A DNA stretch of 64,000 bases from Sanguibacter gelidistatuariae (GTDB lineage Bacteria; Actinomycetota; Actinomycetes; Actinomycetales; Cellulomonadaceae): positions 62,001 to 126,000 of the forward strand of contig NZ_FMYH01000001.1 of NCBI RefSeq assembly GCF_900096585.1, in the 5' to 3' direction. This document shows positions 32,896 through 41,201 of this stretch, in pieces. Each line of letters opens with the position of its first letter. Within the stretch, counting starts at the first letter, position 1. The translations under genes and the position numbers were made by a program. Below the pieces are notes generated by a model. It saw nothing but the letters and a program-made list of their open reading frames with translations. It ran no database searches and was not told the DNA's origin.

Positions 32896-34110
32896 ATGAC
32901 CACCACGGCCGAGCGGATCCCCGTCCTGCAACCCCTCTCGACGGGGATCGAGATCCCCGGGCACGGCCGCGGCTCGCGCCCGGGCTACCTCCCCGCAACG
33001 CCACGCACCGTGCTGTGGGGCCGGCTGCCCTGCGCCGACGACTCCCCCGTGCTGAGCATCAACGCGGGGGAGTCGCTGTGGATCGACACCGTGAGCCACG
33101 AGGGCATCCTCGAGGACCAGGGTCGCGACCCGGTGACCTTCTTCGGCGGCCACGGCGTGCCCTCCTCCGACGTGCTGCACGACGCCGTACGGGTCGCCGC
33201 GGAGGTCCCGCGCGACCCGCTCGGCGACGGACCGCACGTCGTGACCGGGCCGATCGAGATCCGCGGCGCCCGGGTGGGCGACGTGCTCACGATCACCGTG
33301 CTCGACCTCGAGCTGCGCACCGGCTACGGCATCGTCTCCAACCGGCACGGGCGCGGCGCGCTGCCCGTGGAGTTCCCGGTCGGGGGCTCCCTCGACCCGG
33401 TCTCGATCCTGTGCACGGTGGACGCGCCGGTCTGGCCGTCTGGTGGGGCGTCAGTTGGGGGCTCCCGCACGAACGGGGCCTCTGGCACGGGCGCCTTCCC
33501 GAGCGTCGCCTCCGGTGCGGTGCTCACCGGTTCGATCGCCGCCGGACCCGGCGACCGGCGTCGGGTCCGGTTCCCGCTGCGACCCTTCCTCGGGACCATG
33601 GGCGTGGCCGTGGCCGGGACCGAGCGAGCGCACTCCGTGCCGCCCGGCCCGCGCACGCTGTGGGGGGAGACAGAGGAGCTGCTCATCCCGATCGGCCTCG
33701 ACGTGGACCTGGGCGAGGCCATGCGTCAGGCCACCCGTGGCGCGATCGCGCTGCTCACCGACGCCGGGATGGACCCGACCCACGCCTACGCCTACCTGTC
33801 CGCCGCCGGCGACTTCGCCGTCTCGCAGGTGGTGGACCGGGTCAGCGGGGTGCACGGGAAGATCCGCAAGGCGGACCTGGTGGAGCTGCTGGAGGAGCCA
33901 GGCGTCGGAGCGTGGGCGCCGTCGTGCCCGGCAACGGGCCGACGGCGCGGCGGGCTGCGGAGCACGCCGCGTCGTCGGGCAACGGCGACGCGCCAGGTCA
34001 CACGCGGACACATCGTCCTGAGGGACAAGACGTCCCACGGGAATGAAATCGGCGAGCGGTACGCTATCGCCATTGCTTCGGGGTCGGTGAAAGTCCGAAC
34101 CGGCGGTTAA
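32896..34110 (+). CDS. Acetamidase/formamidase family protein, odd C-terminus
   Basis: Residues 1 to about 336 match the FmdA/AmdA family, which hydrolyses formamide or short amides to ammonia: GRGSRPGYLPATPRTVLWGRLP, VSHEGILEDQGRDP, GPIEIRGARVGDVLTITVLDL, FPLRPFLGTMGVAV, and SQVVDRVSGVHGKIRKADL. Family members normally stop just after this point. Here the frame runs on for about 65 Arg-rich residues (GRRRGGLRSTPRRRATATRQ) and ends inside the FMN riboswitch (34075-34193). The tail is probably not native, so a frameshift or lost stop near 33900 is likely. ATG 32896 was taken as the start. Confidence 0.8.
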   Translation: MTTTAERIPVLQPLSTGIEIPGHGRGSRPGYLPATPRTVLWGRLPCADDSPVLSINAGESLWIDTVSHEGILEDQGRDPVTFFGGHGVPSSDVLHDAVRVAAEVPRDPLGDGPHVVTGPIEIRGARVGDVLTITVLDLELRTGYGIVSNRHGRGALPVEFPVGGSLDPVSILCTVDAPVWPSGGASVGGSRTNGASGTGAFPSVASGAVLTGSIAAGPGDRRRVRFPLRPFLGTMGVAVAGTERAHSVPPGPRTLWGETEELLIPIGLDVDLGEAMRQATRGAIALLTDAGMDPTHAYAYLSAAGDFAVSQVVDRVSGVHGKIRKADLVELLEEPGVGAWAPSCPATGRRRGGLRSTPRRRATATRQVTRGHIVLRDKTSHGNEIGERYAIAIASGSVKVRTGG

Positions 34111-34193
34111 AGTCCGCGACCCGTCCAGGGCAACCTGGATGGTTGAACCGGTGGAACTCCGGTACCGACAGTCAAAGTCTGGATGGGAGAAGC
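34075..34193 (+). ncRNA. FMN riboswitch (RFN element)
   Basis: The conserved RFN blocks are all present: CTTCGGGGTCGGTGAAAGTC, CCGAACCGGCGGT, AAAGTCCGCGACCCG, GGTTGAACCGGTGGAACTCC, GGTACCGACAGTCAAAGTC and TGGATGGGAGAAG. The closing stem pairs GCTTC at 34075 with GAAGC ending at 34193. About 180 bases of leader separate it from the PnuC-type gene, enough for an expression platform that sequesters the ribosome site or terminates transcription. Confidence 0.97.
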
Positions 34194-34370
34194 AGCGGCA
34201 GAGCCCTGCCATCGCCCTTTCGGCGACGGCTCCAGGCCCTGCTGCAGAGAGGGTGCGTCCACCGACGCCGCCGCCTCGACGGTTCGCCGTCGACGCCGGA
34301 GGGCCGTCTGCGGACCAGCCGTCTCCTCCCTGTGCCTACCCCGGAGTCGACTTCGGAAAAGGTGGACGCA

Positions 34371-35045
34371 GTGGACCTCATCAGCTGGTTGTTCGACGCT
34401 CAGCTGGTCATCGGCGACCAGCACATCCTGTGGCGCGAGATCATCGGGAACGTGTTCGGCCTGATCTGTGCCCTGGGCGGGATGCGCCGCAAGGTGTGGG
34501 CGTGGCCGGTGGGCATCGTGGGCAACCTGCTGCTGCTCACGGTCTTCCTCGGCACGGTCTTCAACACCCCCAGCTCCGTCAACCTGCTCGGCCAAGCCGG
34601 CCGGCAGGTCATGTTCATCGTGGTGTCGGTATACGGCTGGGTCCGCTGGAGGCAGAGCAAGGCCGACAACGGCACGAGCGTGCAGCCCGACTGGGCTACG
34701 GGGCGCCAGCGGGTGTTCATCGTCGTCGCGCTCGTGGGCGGGACGGCCCTGCTCACCCCGGTGTTCCGGGCCCTCGAGTCCTACGAACCGGTGTGGGCCG
34801 ACGCATGGATCTTCGTCGGCTCGCTCCTGGCGACGTACGGCATGGCGCGCGGGTGGGTCGAGTTCTGGCTGATCTGGGTCGCCGTCGACGCGGTCGGCGT
34901 CCCGCTGCTGATCGACGCCGGGTTCTACGCCTCGGCATTCATGTACCTGTTCTACGGGGCGTTCACGCTGATCGGCTTCTTCGTCTGGGCGCGGGTGCGC
35001 CGGGCGCAAGGCGTCCCGGAACCGGAGGCGGTCGCAGCAGCCTGA
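34371..35045 (+). CDS. PnuC-family transporter under FMN control, RibM-like
   Basis: The 224-residue protein has about seven hydrophobic segments and the PnuC features GNVFGLICALGGMRRKVWAWPVGIVGN and YGWVRWRQSK, with WVEFWLIWVAVDAVGVPLL near the end. PnuC proteins import nicotinamide riboside, but members under an FMN riboswitch in Actinobacteria (RibM/PnuX) import riboflavin, which I infer here. GTG 34371 follows AAGGTGG; GTG 34362 is an alternative. Upstream in-frame codons lie in the leader RNA and are not used. Confidence 0.85.
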   Translation: MDLISWLFDAQLVIGDQHILWREIIGNVFGLICALGGMRRKVWAWPVGIVGNLLLLTVFLGTVFNTPSSVNLLGQAGRQVMFIVVSVYGWVRWRQSKADNGTSVQPDWATGRQRVFIVVALVGGTALLTPVFRALESYEPVWADAWIFVGSLLATYGMARGWVEFWLIWVAVDAVGVPLLIDAGFYASAFMYLFYGAFTLIGFFVWARVRRAQGVPEPEAVAAA

Positions 35046-35145
35046 CCGCGCGGTGCGACACCTCATGCCGACGGCACGGCACGCAGACGGTGCGGGCCGA
35101 CGTCGGGCATCGATGCGGCCCCAGGCTGCCCCTTCCGCCGGCACG

Positions 35146-35209
35146 GGGTCGTCTATTTTGCTTGGGGTCGTCTATCTGAATAGACGACCCCAAGCAAAAT
35201 AGACGACCC
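35146..35209. repeat. Long palindrome, family B, copy 3
   Basis: Arms at 35146-35175 and 35180-35209 are perfect 30-bp inverted copies around CTGA; the 64 bases are identical to the cores of copies 1 and 2. Beyond the core the flanks differ. It lies between the convergent PnuC-type and HAD genes. Confidence 0.97.
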
Positions 35210-35269
35210 GTCGGTGCCCGGCGGACAGGCGGGCTGCCGGCTGCCGGTCCGGCGGGCCGCCCGCTGGGC

Positions 35270-36046
35270 TTAGCGCTGGGCGGGGAGCGGGAGGGTCGGG
35301 ATGAGCTCGTCGAGCAGTGCGGCGGTGTCTTCCCAGCCTTCGACCGCGCGGCACGGAACGCCGAGGGCCAGGACCGGGTAGTCGTTGCCGGCCTCGTCGA
35401 GGCGATCGCCGACGAAGAGCATGTCCTGCAGGTCGATCCCGGTGATCTCCGCAAGCTTCGTCATGCCGTAGGCCTTGTCGATGCCCTTGCGCGTGATGTC
35501 CACCGACGTGGACCCACCCGAGCGGACCTCGAGGTCGGGCAGCTGCGCGGCGACGGCCTCACGCAACGTGGTCTTCTTCTCCCCGGTGGGGTCCCACGCG
35601 GTCTTCGCGGCGACTGGCGCCGCCTGGCCCAGCGCCGAGAACGTGATCTGTGAGCCGCGGTCTTCCAGGATCGGACCCCAGGTCTCGTCCTCCCACAGGC
35701 CGAGCTCGCGGGCCGAGCTCTCGACAGCCGCGAGCGCCCGCACCTTCTCGTCCTCGGTCAGGTTCTCGGCGTAGACCTGGTCCCAGTCGCCGCCCGCGTA
35801 GCGGTAGTACTGCGTGCCGCAGGTGGGCATGAGGTGCAGGCGGGCGAGCTGCTCCGGCGTGGCGTCGTCGAGCCGCTCGATGAGCTGCATCTGGAACTGT
35901 CCGAACTGCCCGCCGGAGATCACGCAGACCTCGACGACGTCGACCAGCGCAAGCAGCAGGGTCGCCATCCGCGGGTCGAGCGGCGACTTGGACGGCGCCA
36001 GGGTGTCGTCCAGGTCGAACGCGACGAGCAGGGGTGGGCGGGACAC
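35270..36046 (-). CDS. HAD-IIB family phosphatase
   Basis: The 258-residue protein has the HAD motifs LLVAFDLDDTLAPSKSPLD (catalytic aspartates), CVISGGQFGQF, DITRKGIDKAYGM and MLFVGDRLDEAGNDYPVLALG. This subgroup includes phosphomannomutases and sugar-phosphate phosphatases; the substrate is not evident. GTG 36046 follows GGAGG at the right distance. The longer open frame upstream is intergenic DNA. Confidence 0.85.
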   Translation of the reverse strand: MSRPPLLVAFDLDDTLAPSKSPLDPRMATLLLALVDVVEVCVISGGQFGQFQMQLIERLDDATPEQLARLHLMPTCGTQYYRYAGGDWDQVYAENLTEDEKVRALAAVESSARELGLWEDETWGPILEDRGSQITFSALGQAAPVAAKTAWDPTGEKKTTLREAVAAQLPDLEVRSGGSTSVDITRKGIDKAYGMTKLAEITGIDLQDMLFVGDRLDEAGNDYPVLALGVPCRAVEGWEDTAALLDELIPTLPLPAQR

Positions 36047-36306
36047 GAGCGCCTCCGAGAGGTGTGCGGGAGCGGGCGCAGGCGCCCGGCGCCGGTGGTG
36101 CCCGACGTCGTCCCTATCTTCCCAGATGCAGCGCACCACCCGGGCGCCGCCCGCACCACCGATGGCGGGAGTCGGGGAGAACTCACCATCGAAGCCACGG
36201 GACGCGGCTATCCCATTCCGGTAGCCTCGCGTTGACGGACAACCCACCTTCCCGTGGGCAGCAGCAAGGCCAACCAGTCTCAGGCCCCGACGCAAGGACC
36301 CTCGCC

Positions 36307-36585
36307 ATGATCCCGAACGACTTCCCACCGGTCGTCTACGTCCCGTGCACGGCCGTCGCCGAGACCGGCACCGTCAACGTGACCTTGCGCAAGACCGCCG
36401 ACGGCCGCACCGCGCTCCTGGCCTACTCCGCCCTCGACCGGCTCCGCGCCGGAGCGGGTGACCAGGTCCCCTGGTCCCTCATGACCATCCCCGACCTCCA
36501 GCGGGTCCATGACGAGACCCCTTACGACGTCCTCTATCTCGACCTGCGCATCCCCGAGCGCGCCCGAGGCGAGGTGCCCGCATGA
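36307..36585 (+). CDS. SAV_915-like small protein, first gene of WXG operon
   Basis: A 92-residue protein (MIPNDFPPVVYVPCTAVAE start; LLAYSALDRLRAGAG) that resembles the SAV_915/SseB-like family, small proteins of unknown function often encoded next to WXG100-type genes. The ATG at 36307 follows AAGGA. It overlaps the next gene by 4 bases (ATGA), so the four genes 36307-38871 are probably translated together. Confidence 0.65.
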   Translation: MIPNDFPPVVYVPCTAVAETGTVNVTLRKTADGRTALLAYSALDRLRAGAGDQVPWSLMTIPDLQRVHDETPYDVLYLDLRIPERARGEVPA

Positions 36586-36872
36586 GCGCGCAGGTCGGGG
36601 TCGATCTCAACTCCCTCAGCTCCATCACAACCAAGCTCGAGGGTGCAGCCGAGGCGATGGGCGCATCGGCCACGGGCGCACCGAACCAGGTGTCCCCCTC
36701 AGCCGGTGCAGCGGCGACAGCCGCGATCCTCAAGCACCTGACTGCCGGGGCCGTGAACATCTGCGAGGTGCTCGACGTCGGCGCGGCCGGGGTGAGCGCA
36801 TCCCGGGCGACCTACTCCACGGTCGACGAGAACAACCGCGCGTCACTGACCGGGACGGGACCGGGCTGGTGA
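36582..36872 (+). CDS. WXG100/EspC-like small secreted-type protein
   Basis: A 96-residue helical protein without a signal peptide (VDLNSLSSITTKLEGAAEAM; AAATAAILKHLTAGAVNI). Size, helix-turn-helix shape and position match the EspC/DUF6317-type partners of type VII secreted effectors, although the W-x-G motif itself is missing. It overlaps its neighbours on both sides by 4 bases. Confidence 0.65.
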   Translation: MSAQVGVDLNSLSSITTKLEGAAEAMGASATGAPNQVSPSAGAAATAAILKHLTAGAVNICEVLDVGAAGVSASRATYSTVDENNRASLTGTGPGW

Positions 36873-38080
36873 CGATCGGCACCGTGGTGGACGGAGATCC
36901 CACCCAGCTGACGACCATCGCGACCTGGTTGCGCTCAAGCCTCGGGTCAGGCGTGGACGACGCCGGAGCCGCGCTCGGCTCGGTCCGCCAGGATGACGGC
37001 GGATGGGACGGGGCCGCCGGGGACAACTTCCGCGGCCGGATGGACACCGCGTACAAGCACGCCATCGCGCTCTATGACACGACCCAGTCAGGCGCGCTCG
37101 GCATCGACACCTTCTCCTCGGCGCTCCGTACCGCCCAGACTGACGTCGGTGCAGCCCGGACGGTGGCCTCGACGGCGGGCCTCACGGTGACGGCCACCGC
37201 GATCCTGGCCCCCGCAGCGGTCCAACCGCTCCCGACGACGCCGACCGCCGACGCGACGGCGGCTCAGGTGACGTCCTACAACTCCGCGGTGACCGCCTAC
37301 AACACGAACGTGACCAGATGGCAGGCCTACACCGCGGCCTCGACCGAGGTCACCCGGATCGGCACGGCACTCGATACGGCCGCCACCAGCCTGGCCGATG
37401 TGCAGGCGAACGTCCTCGCCGTGACAGTACCCACGGCGAGCATCCTCCTCGCCGGCGTGATCGACACCTACGCCGGCCTCGGCACCGCGGCGATCACCGG
37501 TCAGGCCGCGCACCTGCGCACCCTGGCCGAGACGCTCGAGACCAACATCAAGCTGCCCGGTGCGGCCCTGCACCCAGAGCTCTTCTACCAGGATCTCGAT
37601 GACGCTGCTCGGCTGCGCGCCCAGGCCGCCGGCACCGCCGACGACGCGATCCGGGGTGTGCGCGCCGGACGGATCTTCGGTGCGGCTACCGGCGGGATCC
37701 TCACCGGAGTCTCGATCTGGATGGACATCCAGGCCGGGGAGAGCGCAACCCAGGCGACTGTCTCGAACGTTGCCGGGTTCGCCGCGTCCGTCGGAGTAGG
37801 CGTCGCGATCGGTGCGGGCGTGGGTACGTTGATCCCGGTGCCGATCGTGGGGACGGTGGTCGGCGCGGTCGCCGGAGCGGTCATCGGCGGTGCCGTGGGG
37901 ATCTTCACCTCCGGCATGGTGGACGGGTTCTTCGAGAACGGACCCGACGTCGGCGCGGCCTTCCAGCAGGGCGTGGATGACCTGGTCGGCACCGGCAAGG
38001 CGATCGGCGACCTCGCGAGCGGAGCCGCCGGATGGGTCGGCGACGGTCTCAGCGACGCCTGGGACTCGGTGTTCGGATGA
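36869..38080 (+). CDS. WXG-domain protein with glycine-zipper C-terminus
   Basis: The 403-residue protein begins with a WXG-like helical domain (residues 1-110, with DDGGWDGAAGDNFRGRMD in place of the turn). Helical middle segments follow, and then a strongly hydrophobic glycine-zipper region at about 308-346 (VGVAIGAGVGTLIPVPIVG, VVGAVAGAVIGGAVGIF). A 57-residue amphipathic tail ends it. There is no signal peptide. This architecture resembles type VII effectors that insert into membranes, such as the glycine-zipper LXG toxin TelE. The gene overlaps the EspC-like gene upstream (GTGA) and the membrane protein downstream (ATGA). No known enzymatic toxin domain is seen; a membrane-acting role is inference. 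Confidence 0.7.
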   Translation: MTIGTVVDGDPTQLTTIATWLRSSLGSGVDDAGAALGSVRQDDGGWDGAAGDNFRGRMDTAYKHAIALYDTTQSGALGIDTFSSALRTAQTDVGAARTVASTAGLTVTATAILAPAAVQPLPTTPTADATAAQVTSYNSAVTAYNTNVTRWQAYTAASTEVTRIGTALDTAATSLADVQANVLAVTVPTASILLAGVIDTYAGLGTAAITGQAAHLRTLAETLETNIKLPGAALHPELFYQDLDDAARLRAQAAGTADDAIRGVRAGRIFGAATGGILTGVSIWMDIQAGESATQATVSNVAGFAASVGVGVAIGAGVGTLIPVPIVGTVVGAVAGAVIGGAVGIFTSGMVDGFFENGPDVGAAFQQGVDDLVGTGKAIGDLASGAAGWVGDGLSDAWDSVFG

Positions 38081-38871
38081 AGGGACCCGGGTCCGCGCTC
38101 GCCCCGGTGCGGTCGGTCGGTCGCGACGGACTGCGCGCGATCGACATCGTGGGCATCGTTCTGCTGCTGGTCGTCGGCGCGTTCGCGCTCATCAGCGGCG
38201 TGGCGAACGACGTGCCGGCGATAGCGGTGATGGGCGCCGGGAGCCTCGGCGTCTTCCTCGTAGGAGGAGCGTCCGTCGTGCTGCAGATGCGCGTCGTGAC
38301 GCCGCCGGCACCGACCTTGTCCGTGGTAGGCGGCCGCCCGGCGACGGTCCTGCGCCGCGAGCCGGTCGCCTTCACCCTGGGGCTCGTGGTCATGGCCGTC
38401 CTGGGTGCCACCTGCCTGGGCTGGGCGATCCTCGCCGTCGGATCATCGATTCCGCTGGCCGTGATCCTCGGCGCCCTGGGGTTGTGGCTGTTTGTCCCGC
38501 TGCTGCTGGCCGCGTGCGGACGCTTCAACGCCGGGGTACTCCTGCTCACCCCGGACGGTCTCGACTACCGGTCTCGCGGGCTGACCCTGTCGATCGGATG
38601 GGACGAGATCGCGGCAGTGAGCAGTGAGCGTCCCATGGGGGTGATGGTGCTCAGCCGGGGCGGGCAAGCCATCACGCACTCCCGGACCGCCGGATGGTTC
38701 ACCGGAGAAAAGCTGATCAAGGCCGACTCTGCGGTCCTGCGTACAGACGCCATGGCTATCGACAAGAGCCAGCTCGCCCCCGTGCTGTGGCGGTATGTCA
38801 TGACCCCGACCGCCCGGGCCGAGCTCGGCACCCCGGCATCCCTCCCCCAGTCCCCCACCCCTCCTCGCTGA
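38077..38871 (+). CDS. Four-helix membrane protein, possible immunity partner
   Basis: The 264-residue protein has two pairs of hydrophobic helices (DIVGIVLLLVVGAFALISGV onward and FTLGLVVMAVLGATCLGWAIL onward) and a soluble C-terminal part (GVLLLTPDGLDYRSRGLTLS) with a PH-like strand pattern. It is not a recognised family to me. The ATGA overlap with the glycine-zipper protein and its place at the operon end fit an immunity or anchoring role. Its stop codon lies inside the family-C palindrome. Confidence 0.65.
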   Translation: MKGPGSALAPVRSVGRDGLRAIDIVGIVLLLVVGAFALISGVANDVPAIAVMGAGSLGVFLVGGASVVLQMRVVTPPAPTLSVVGGRPATVLRREPVAFTLGLVVMAVLGATCLGWAILAVGSSIPLAVILGALGLWLFVPLLLAACGRFNAGVLLLTPDGLDYRSRGLTLSIGWDEIAAVSSERPMGVMVLSRGGQAITHSRTAGWFTGEKLIKADSAVLRTDAMAIDKSQLAPVLWRYVMTPTARAELGTPASLPQSPTPPR

Positions 38872-38929
38872 GTGCGGTCAGATGGCTGCCCAAAACGGAC
38901 ATCGGGCAGCCATCTGACCGCACTCAGCG
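38866..38929. repeat. Long palindrome, family C, copy 1
   Basis: Arms at 38866-38891 and 38904-38929 are perfect 26-bp inverted copies containing GCTGAGTGCGGTCAGATGGC, around a 12-base loop. The left arm covers the stop codon of the preceding gene. It lies at a convergent gene end before the creatininase gene. The right arm differs by one base from that of the copy at 61229-61292. Confidence 0.95.
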
Positions 38930-38985
38930 GAGGTGGAACGGGGCGAACCGGGGCCAGTCCGGACCCTGGCAAGCCGGGCCGGTCC

Positions 38986-39025
38986 GGACCGGACCGGACC
39001 GGACCGGACCGGACCGGACCGGACC
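38986..39025. repeat. Eight tandem GGACC pentamers
   Basis: GGACC is repeated eight times without interruption, and GGTCC precedes the first unit. The tract ends 4 bases before the creatininase stop codon on the other strand and lies in its 3' untranslated region. Such tracts vary in copy number by slippage. Confidence 0.95.
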
Positions 39026-39029
39026 CCAG

Positions 39030-39818
39030 TCAGCCGATCTTGAAGGTGCTGGCTTCCACGATGGACTCGGCGATCTTGGCCACCGCGGCCTCGAAGAGCT
39101 CCTTGCCGAGGTCGGCCGAGGCTCCCGTGGGGTCACCGATCACCCCGCCGGGACCGAAGTCGTCCGAGGTCCAACCGAAGCTCACGGACTTGCCGAAGCC
39201 GATGTGCTTGTACTCGGCCATGGCGTCGGGCACCTGGCGGGTTGCCAGGTCCATGTGCACGAGCTCGGGACGCAGGTGCAGGACCATCGACGTCTCGGAG
39301 TGACCGCCGTGCACGCCGAAGCCGTTCTCGACGTCGATCGCGGCCACGCCGCCCTGGTCCTTGGGGACCGAGGAGTGGGCGAAGAAGGTCTGCAGCCCGA
39401 AGCGGCGGTGCAGCTCCCGGCAGGCGACCTGGCCCAGCGCCGAGTTGCCGCCGTGACCGTTGACGAACATGAGCTTCTTGACCGGGGAGTTCGCGAGCGA
39501 CCTCCCGATGTCGATGAGCGTGTTCATGAGCGTCTCCCAGGTCAACCAGATGGTTCCCGGTGCCCAGTGGTGCTCGTCGGACTTCGTGTACGCCAGGCCC
39601 GGCAGCAGGACGACGTTCGCCGTGCCCGCCTCGGCGACCGAGGCGACGGCCGCCTCGGCGACGCTCGTAGCCACGAGGTAGTCGGTCGAGACCGGCAGGT
39701 GCGCGCCGTGCTGCTCGATCGCACCGAGCGGCAGGATCGCCACGGTGTCCTCAGGCAGGGCTGCGACCTGCTGGAAGGTCAGGTCAATGAACTGGGGTGC
39801 GGGCAACGAGAGCCTCAT
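39030..39818 (-). CDS. Creatininase-family amidohydrolase
   Basis: The 262-residue protein has the metal-binding family motifs VAILPLGAIEQHGAHLPVSTD (Glu, His, Asp), FVNGHGGNSALG and GVHGGHSETSMVL. The family includes creatininase, the FAPy deformylase and MftE, and it opens cyclic amides or cleaves amide bonds. ATG 39818 overlaps the FAD-oxidase gene by 35 bases, which is unusual. The gene is the last in the operon with a cytosine-deaminase-like amidohydrolase and an ABC importer, so its substrate is probably a cyclic nitrogen compound. Confidence 0.85.
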   Translation of the reverse strand: MRLSLPAPQFIDLTFQQVAALPEDTVAILPLGAIEQHGAHLPVSTDYLVATSVAEAAVASVAEAGTANVVLLPGLAYTKSDEHHWAPGTIWLTWETLMNTLIDIGRSLANSPVKKLMFVNGHGGNSALGQVACRELHRRFGLQTFFAHSSVPKDQGGVAAIDVENGFGVHGGHSETSMVLHLRPELVHMDLATRQVPDAMAEYKHIGFGKSVSFGWTSDDFGPGGVIGDPTGASADLGKELFEAAVAKIAESIVEASTFKIG

Positions 39819-41148
39819 TCCTGGTGTCGATCCGCGCTGGGACCACACCGTCTCGGTCAAGCTTGAGCTGGTTGAGCAGGCCCTTGGGGTCTGTGATCGG
39901 GGAGATGGCCAGGGCCTCGGCGACGTGCCGGTCGACCATCCACTGGTGCGGGCTGTGGATGCCCACACCCAGTTCTTCGAGCGCGGCGAACCCGCCGAGC
40001 ACCTGGTCCTCGGACTCGTAGTCCGCGACGTACATGCCGAGCGGACCCATGGTGCGCAGCTCGACGTGCACCATGGCGTTCGGGTACACGGTGCGGATGA
40101 GGTCGGGGGCGTCCCACAGCGCCGTGCCGCCCACCTCGAGGTGGAAGCAGGGGTACCCGGACTGCTGGAGGAAGTACACGGGGTGGTTGTAGGACATCGA
40201 GGAGAGCTTGTCCGTGGCGGCATAGTCGTCGAAGACCGCCACGACCTCGCCGCCGGCGGCCACCACGCGGCGCGAGACCTCCTCGACCGTGGACACCTCG
40301 AGGATCATCCGCAGGCTGGTCCGGGTCGCGTCGAGCTCGATCGGGGCCGGCAGGGTCGCGACCAGGCCGGGCTCGTCGAGGGAGGCCAGCCGGGGCAGGA
40401 CCGCGAGGTCCGGCAGGGACCGGTGGACCGCGATCGCCCGGCCGTAGTCGGCGAAGGCGGCGTAGACGGCCACCCAGTGCCGGGCCGGGTCGGTACGCAC
40501 GGTGAGCTCGGTCGCGATGCCGGTCACGCCGTAGGTGTGGATGTAGGGGATGGTGTCGGCGCCCTCGACCCGGAAGGACCGTCCCGAGCCGTCGCACGGA
40601 GCGATCGTCATGGCGGTGACGAAGCCGTCGGCGGTCGTGCCGCGCTCGACCGTCCCGGTGCCGGCGCTGCCGCCGGCGATGAAGCCGCCGATCGTCGAGC
40701 CCTTGGTGGACGGGAACATCCACAGGTCGTGCCCGGCGTCGCGCACCGCGGCGTCGATGACGGTGAGCTTGGCGCCGGCCTGAGCGGTGACGAAGCCGTC
40801 GCCGATCTCGGTGACCTTGTCCAGGGCACGCAGGTCCAGGACCGCTCCCCCGGTGAACGGGGTCGCCTGGCCGTAGTTGCCAGTCCCCGCGCCCCGCGGC
40901 ACGACGGGAACGTCGCGGTCGTACGCCAGCCGCAGGAACGTCGGCACCTGCTCGGGGGTGGTGGGCCGCACCACGAGGTCGGCGGGGTAGCGGCCCGGGG
41001 GGAGCTTCTCCTGGAGGATCGGCGACATGCGCGACCAGTCCGAGGAGCACTTCTGGATGAGGTCCGGGTCGGTGCTCGCGACCCCTTCGCCGAGCTCGCT
41101 CGTGACGAGCTCGGCGAAGGAGGCAGCACCCTCGGGGGTGAGGGTCAT
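39784..41148 (-). CDS. FAD-binding PCMH-type oxidase/dehydrogenase
   Basis: The 454-residue protein has the PCMH FAD domain: VRPTTPEQVPTFLRLAYDRD, VVPRGAGTGNYGQATPFTGG, and PSTKGSTIGGFIAGGSAGTG. The C-terminal half has no recognised substrate motif. Related enzymes oxidise lactate, glycolate or vanillyl alcohols. The operon context points to oxidation of a heterocyclic or amide-derived intermediate. There is no signal peptide. Confidence 0.85.
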   Translation of the reverse strand: MTLTPEGAASFAELVTSELGEGVASTDPDLIQKCSSDWSRMSPILQEKLPPGRYPADLVVRPTTPEQVPTFLRLAYDRDVPVVPRGAGTGNYGQATPFTGGAVLDLRALDKVTEIGDGFVTAQAGAKLTVIDAAVRDAGHDLWMFPSTKGSTIGGFIAGGSAGTGTVERGTTADGFVTAMTIAPCDGSGRSFRVEGADTIPYIHTYGVTGIATELTVRTDPARHWVAVYAAFADYGRAIAVHRSLPDLAVLPRLASLDEPGLVATLPAPIELDATRTSLRMILEVSTVEEVSRRVVAAGGEVVAVFDDYAATDKLSSMSYNHPVYFLQQSGYPCFHLEVGGTALWDAPDLIRTVYPNAMVHVELRTMGPLGMYVADYESEDQVLGGFAALEELGVGIHSPHQWMVDRHVAEALAISPITDPKGLLNQLKLDRDGVVPARIDTRNEALVARTPVH

Positions 41149-41201
41149 GAGGGGTCCTTCTCAGTTGCGCGGGTGAGGCGGTGAGGCGGTGTGCGACCGG
41201 G

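Noticed and set aside
34143-34370. Longer start for the PnuC-type gene from ATG 34143
   Set aside because: It would begin inside the riboswitch and add an Arg-rich segment that PnuC proteins lack.
36047-36306. Extra coding sequence upstream of the HAD phosphatase
   Set aside because: The open frame continues but the ribosome site and family start point to GTG 36046; the rest is the divergent promoter region.
38986-39025. CRISPR-like array
   Set aside because: Five-base units without spacers are a simple tandem repeat; no cas gene is in the window.
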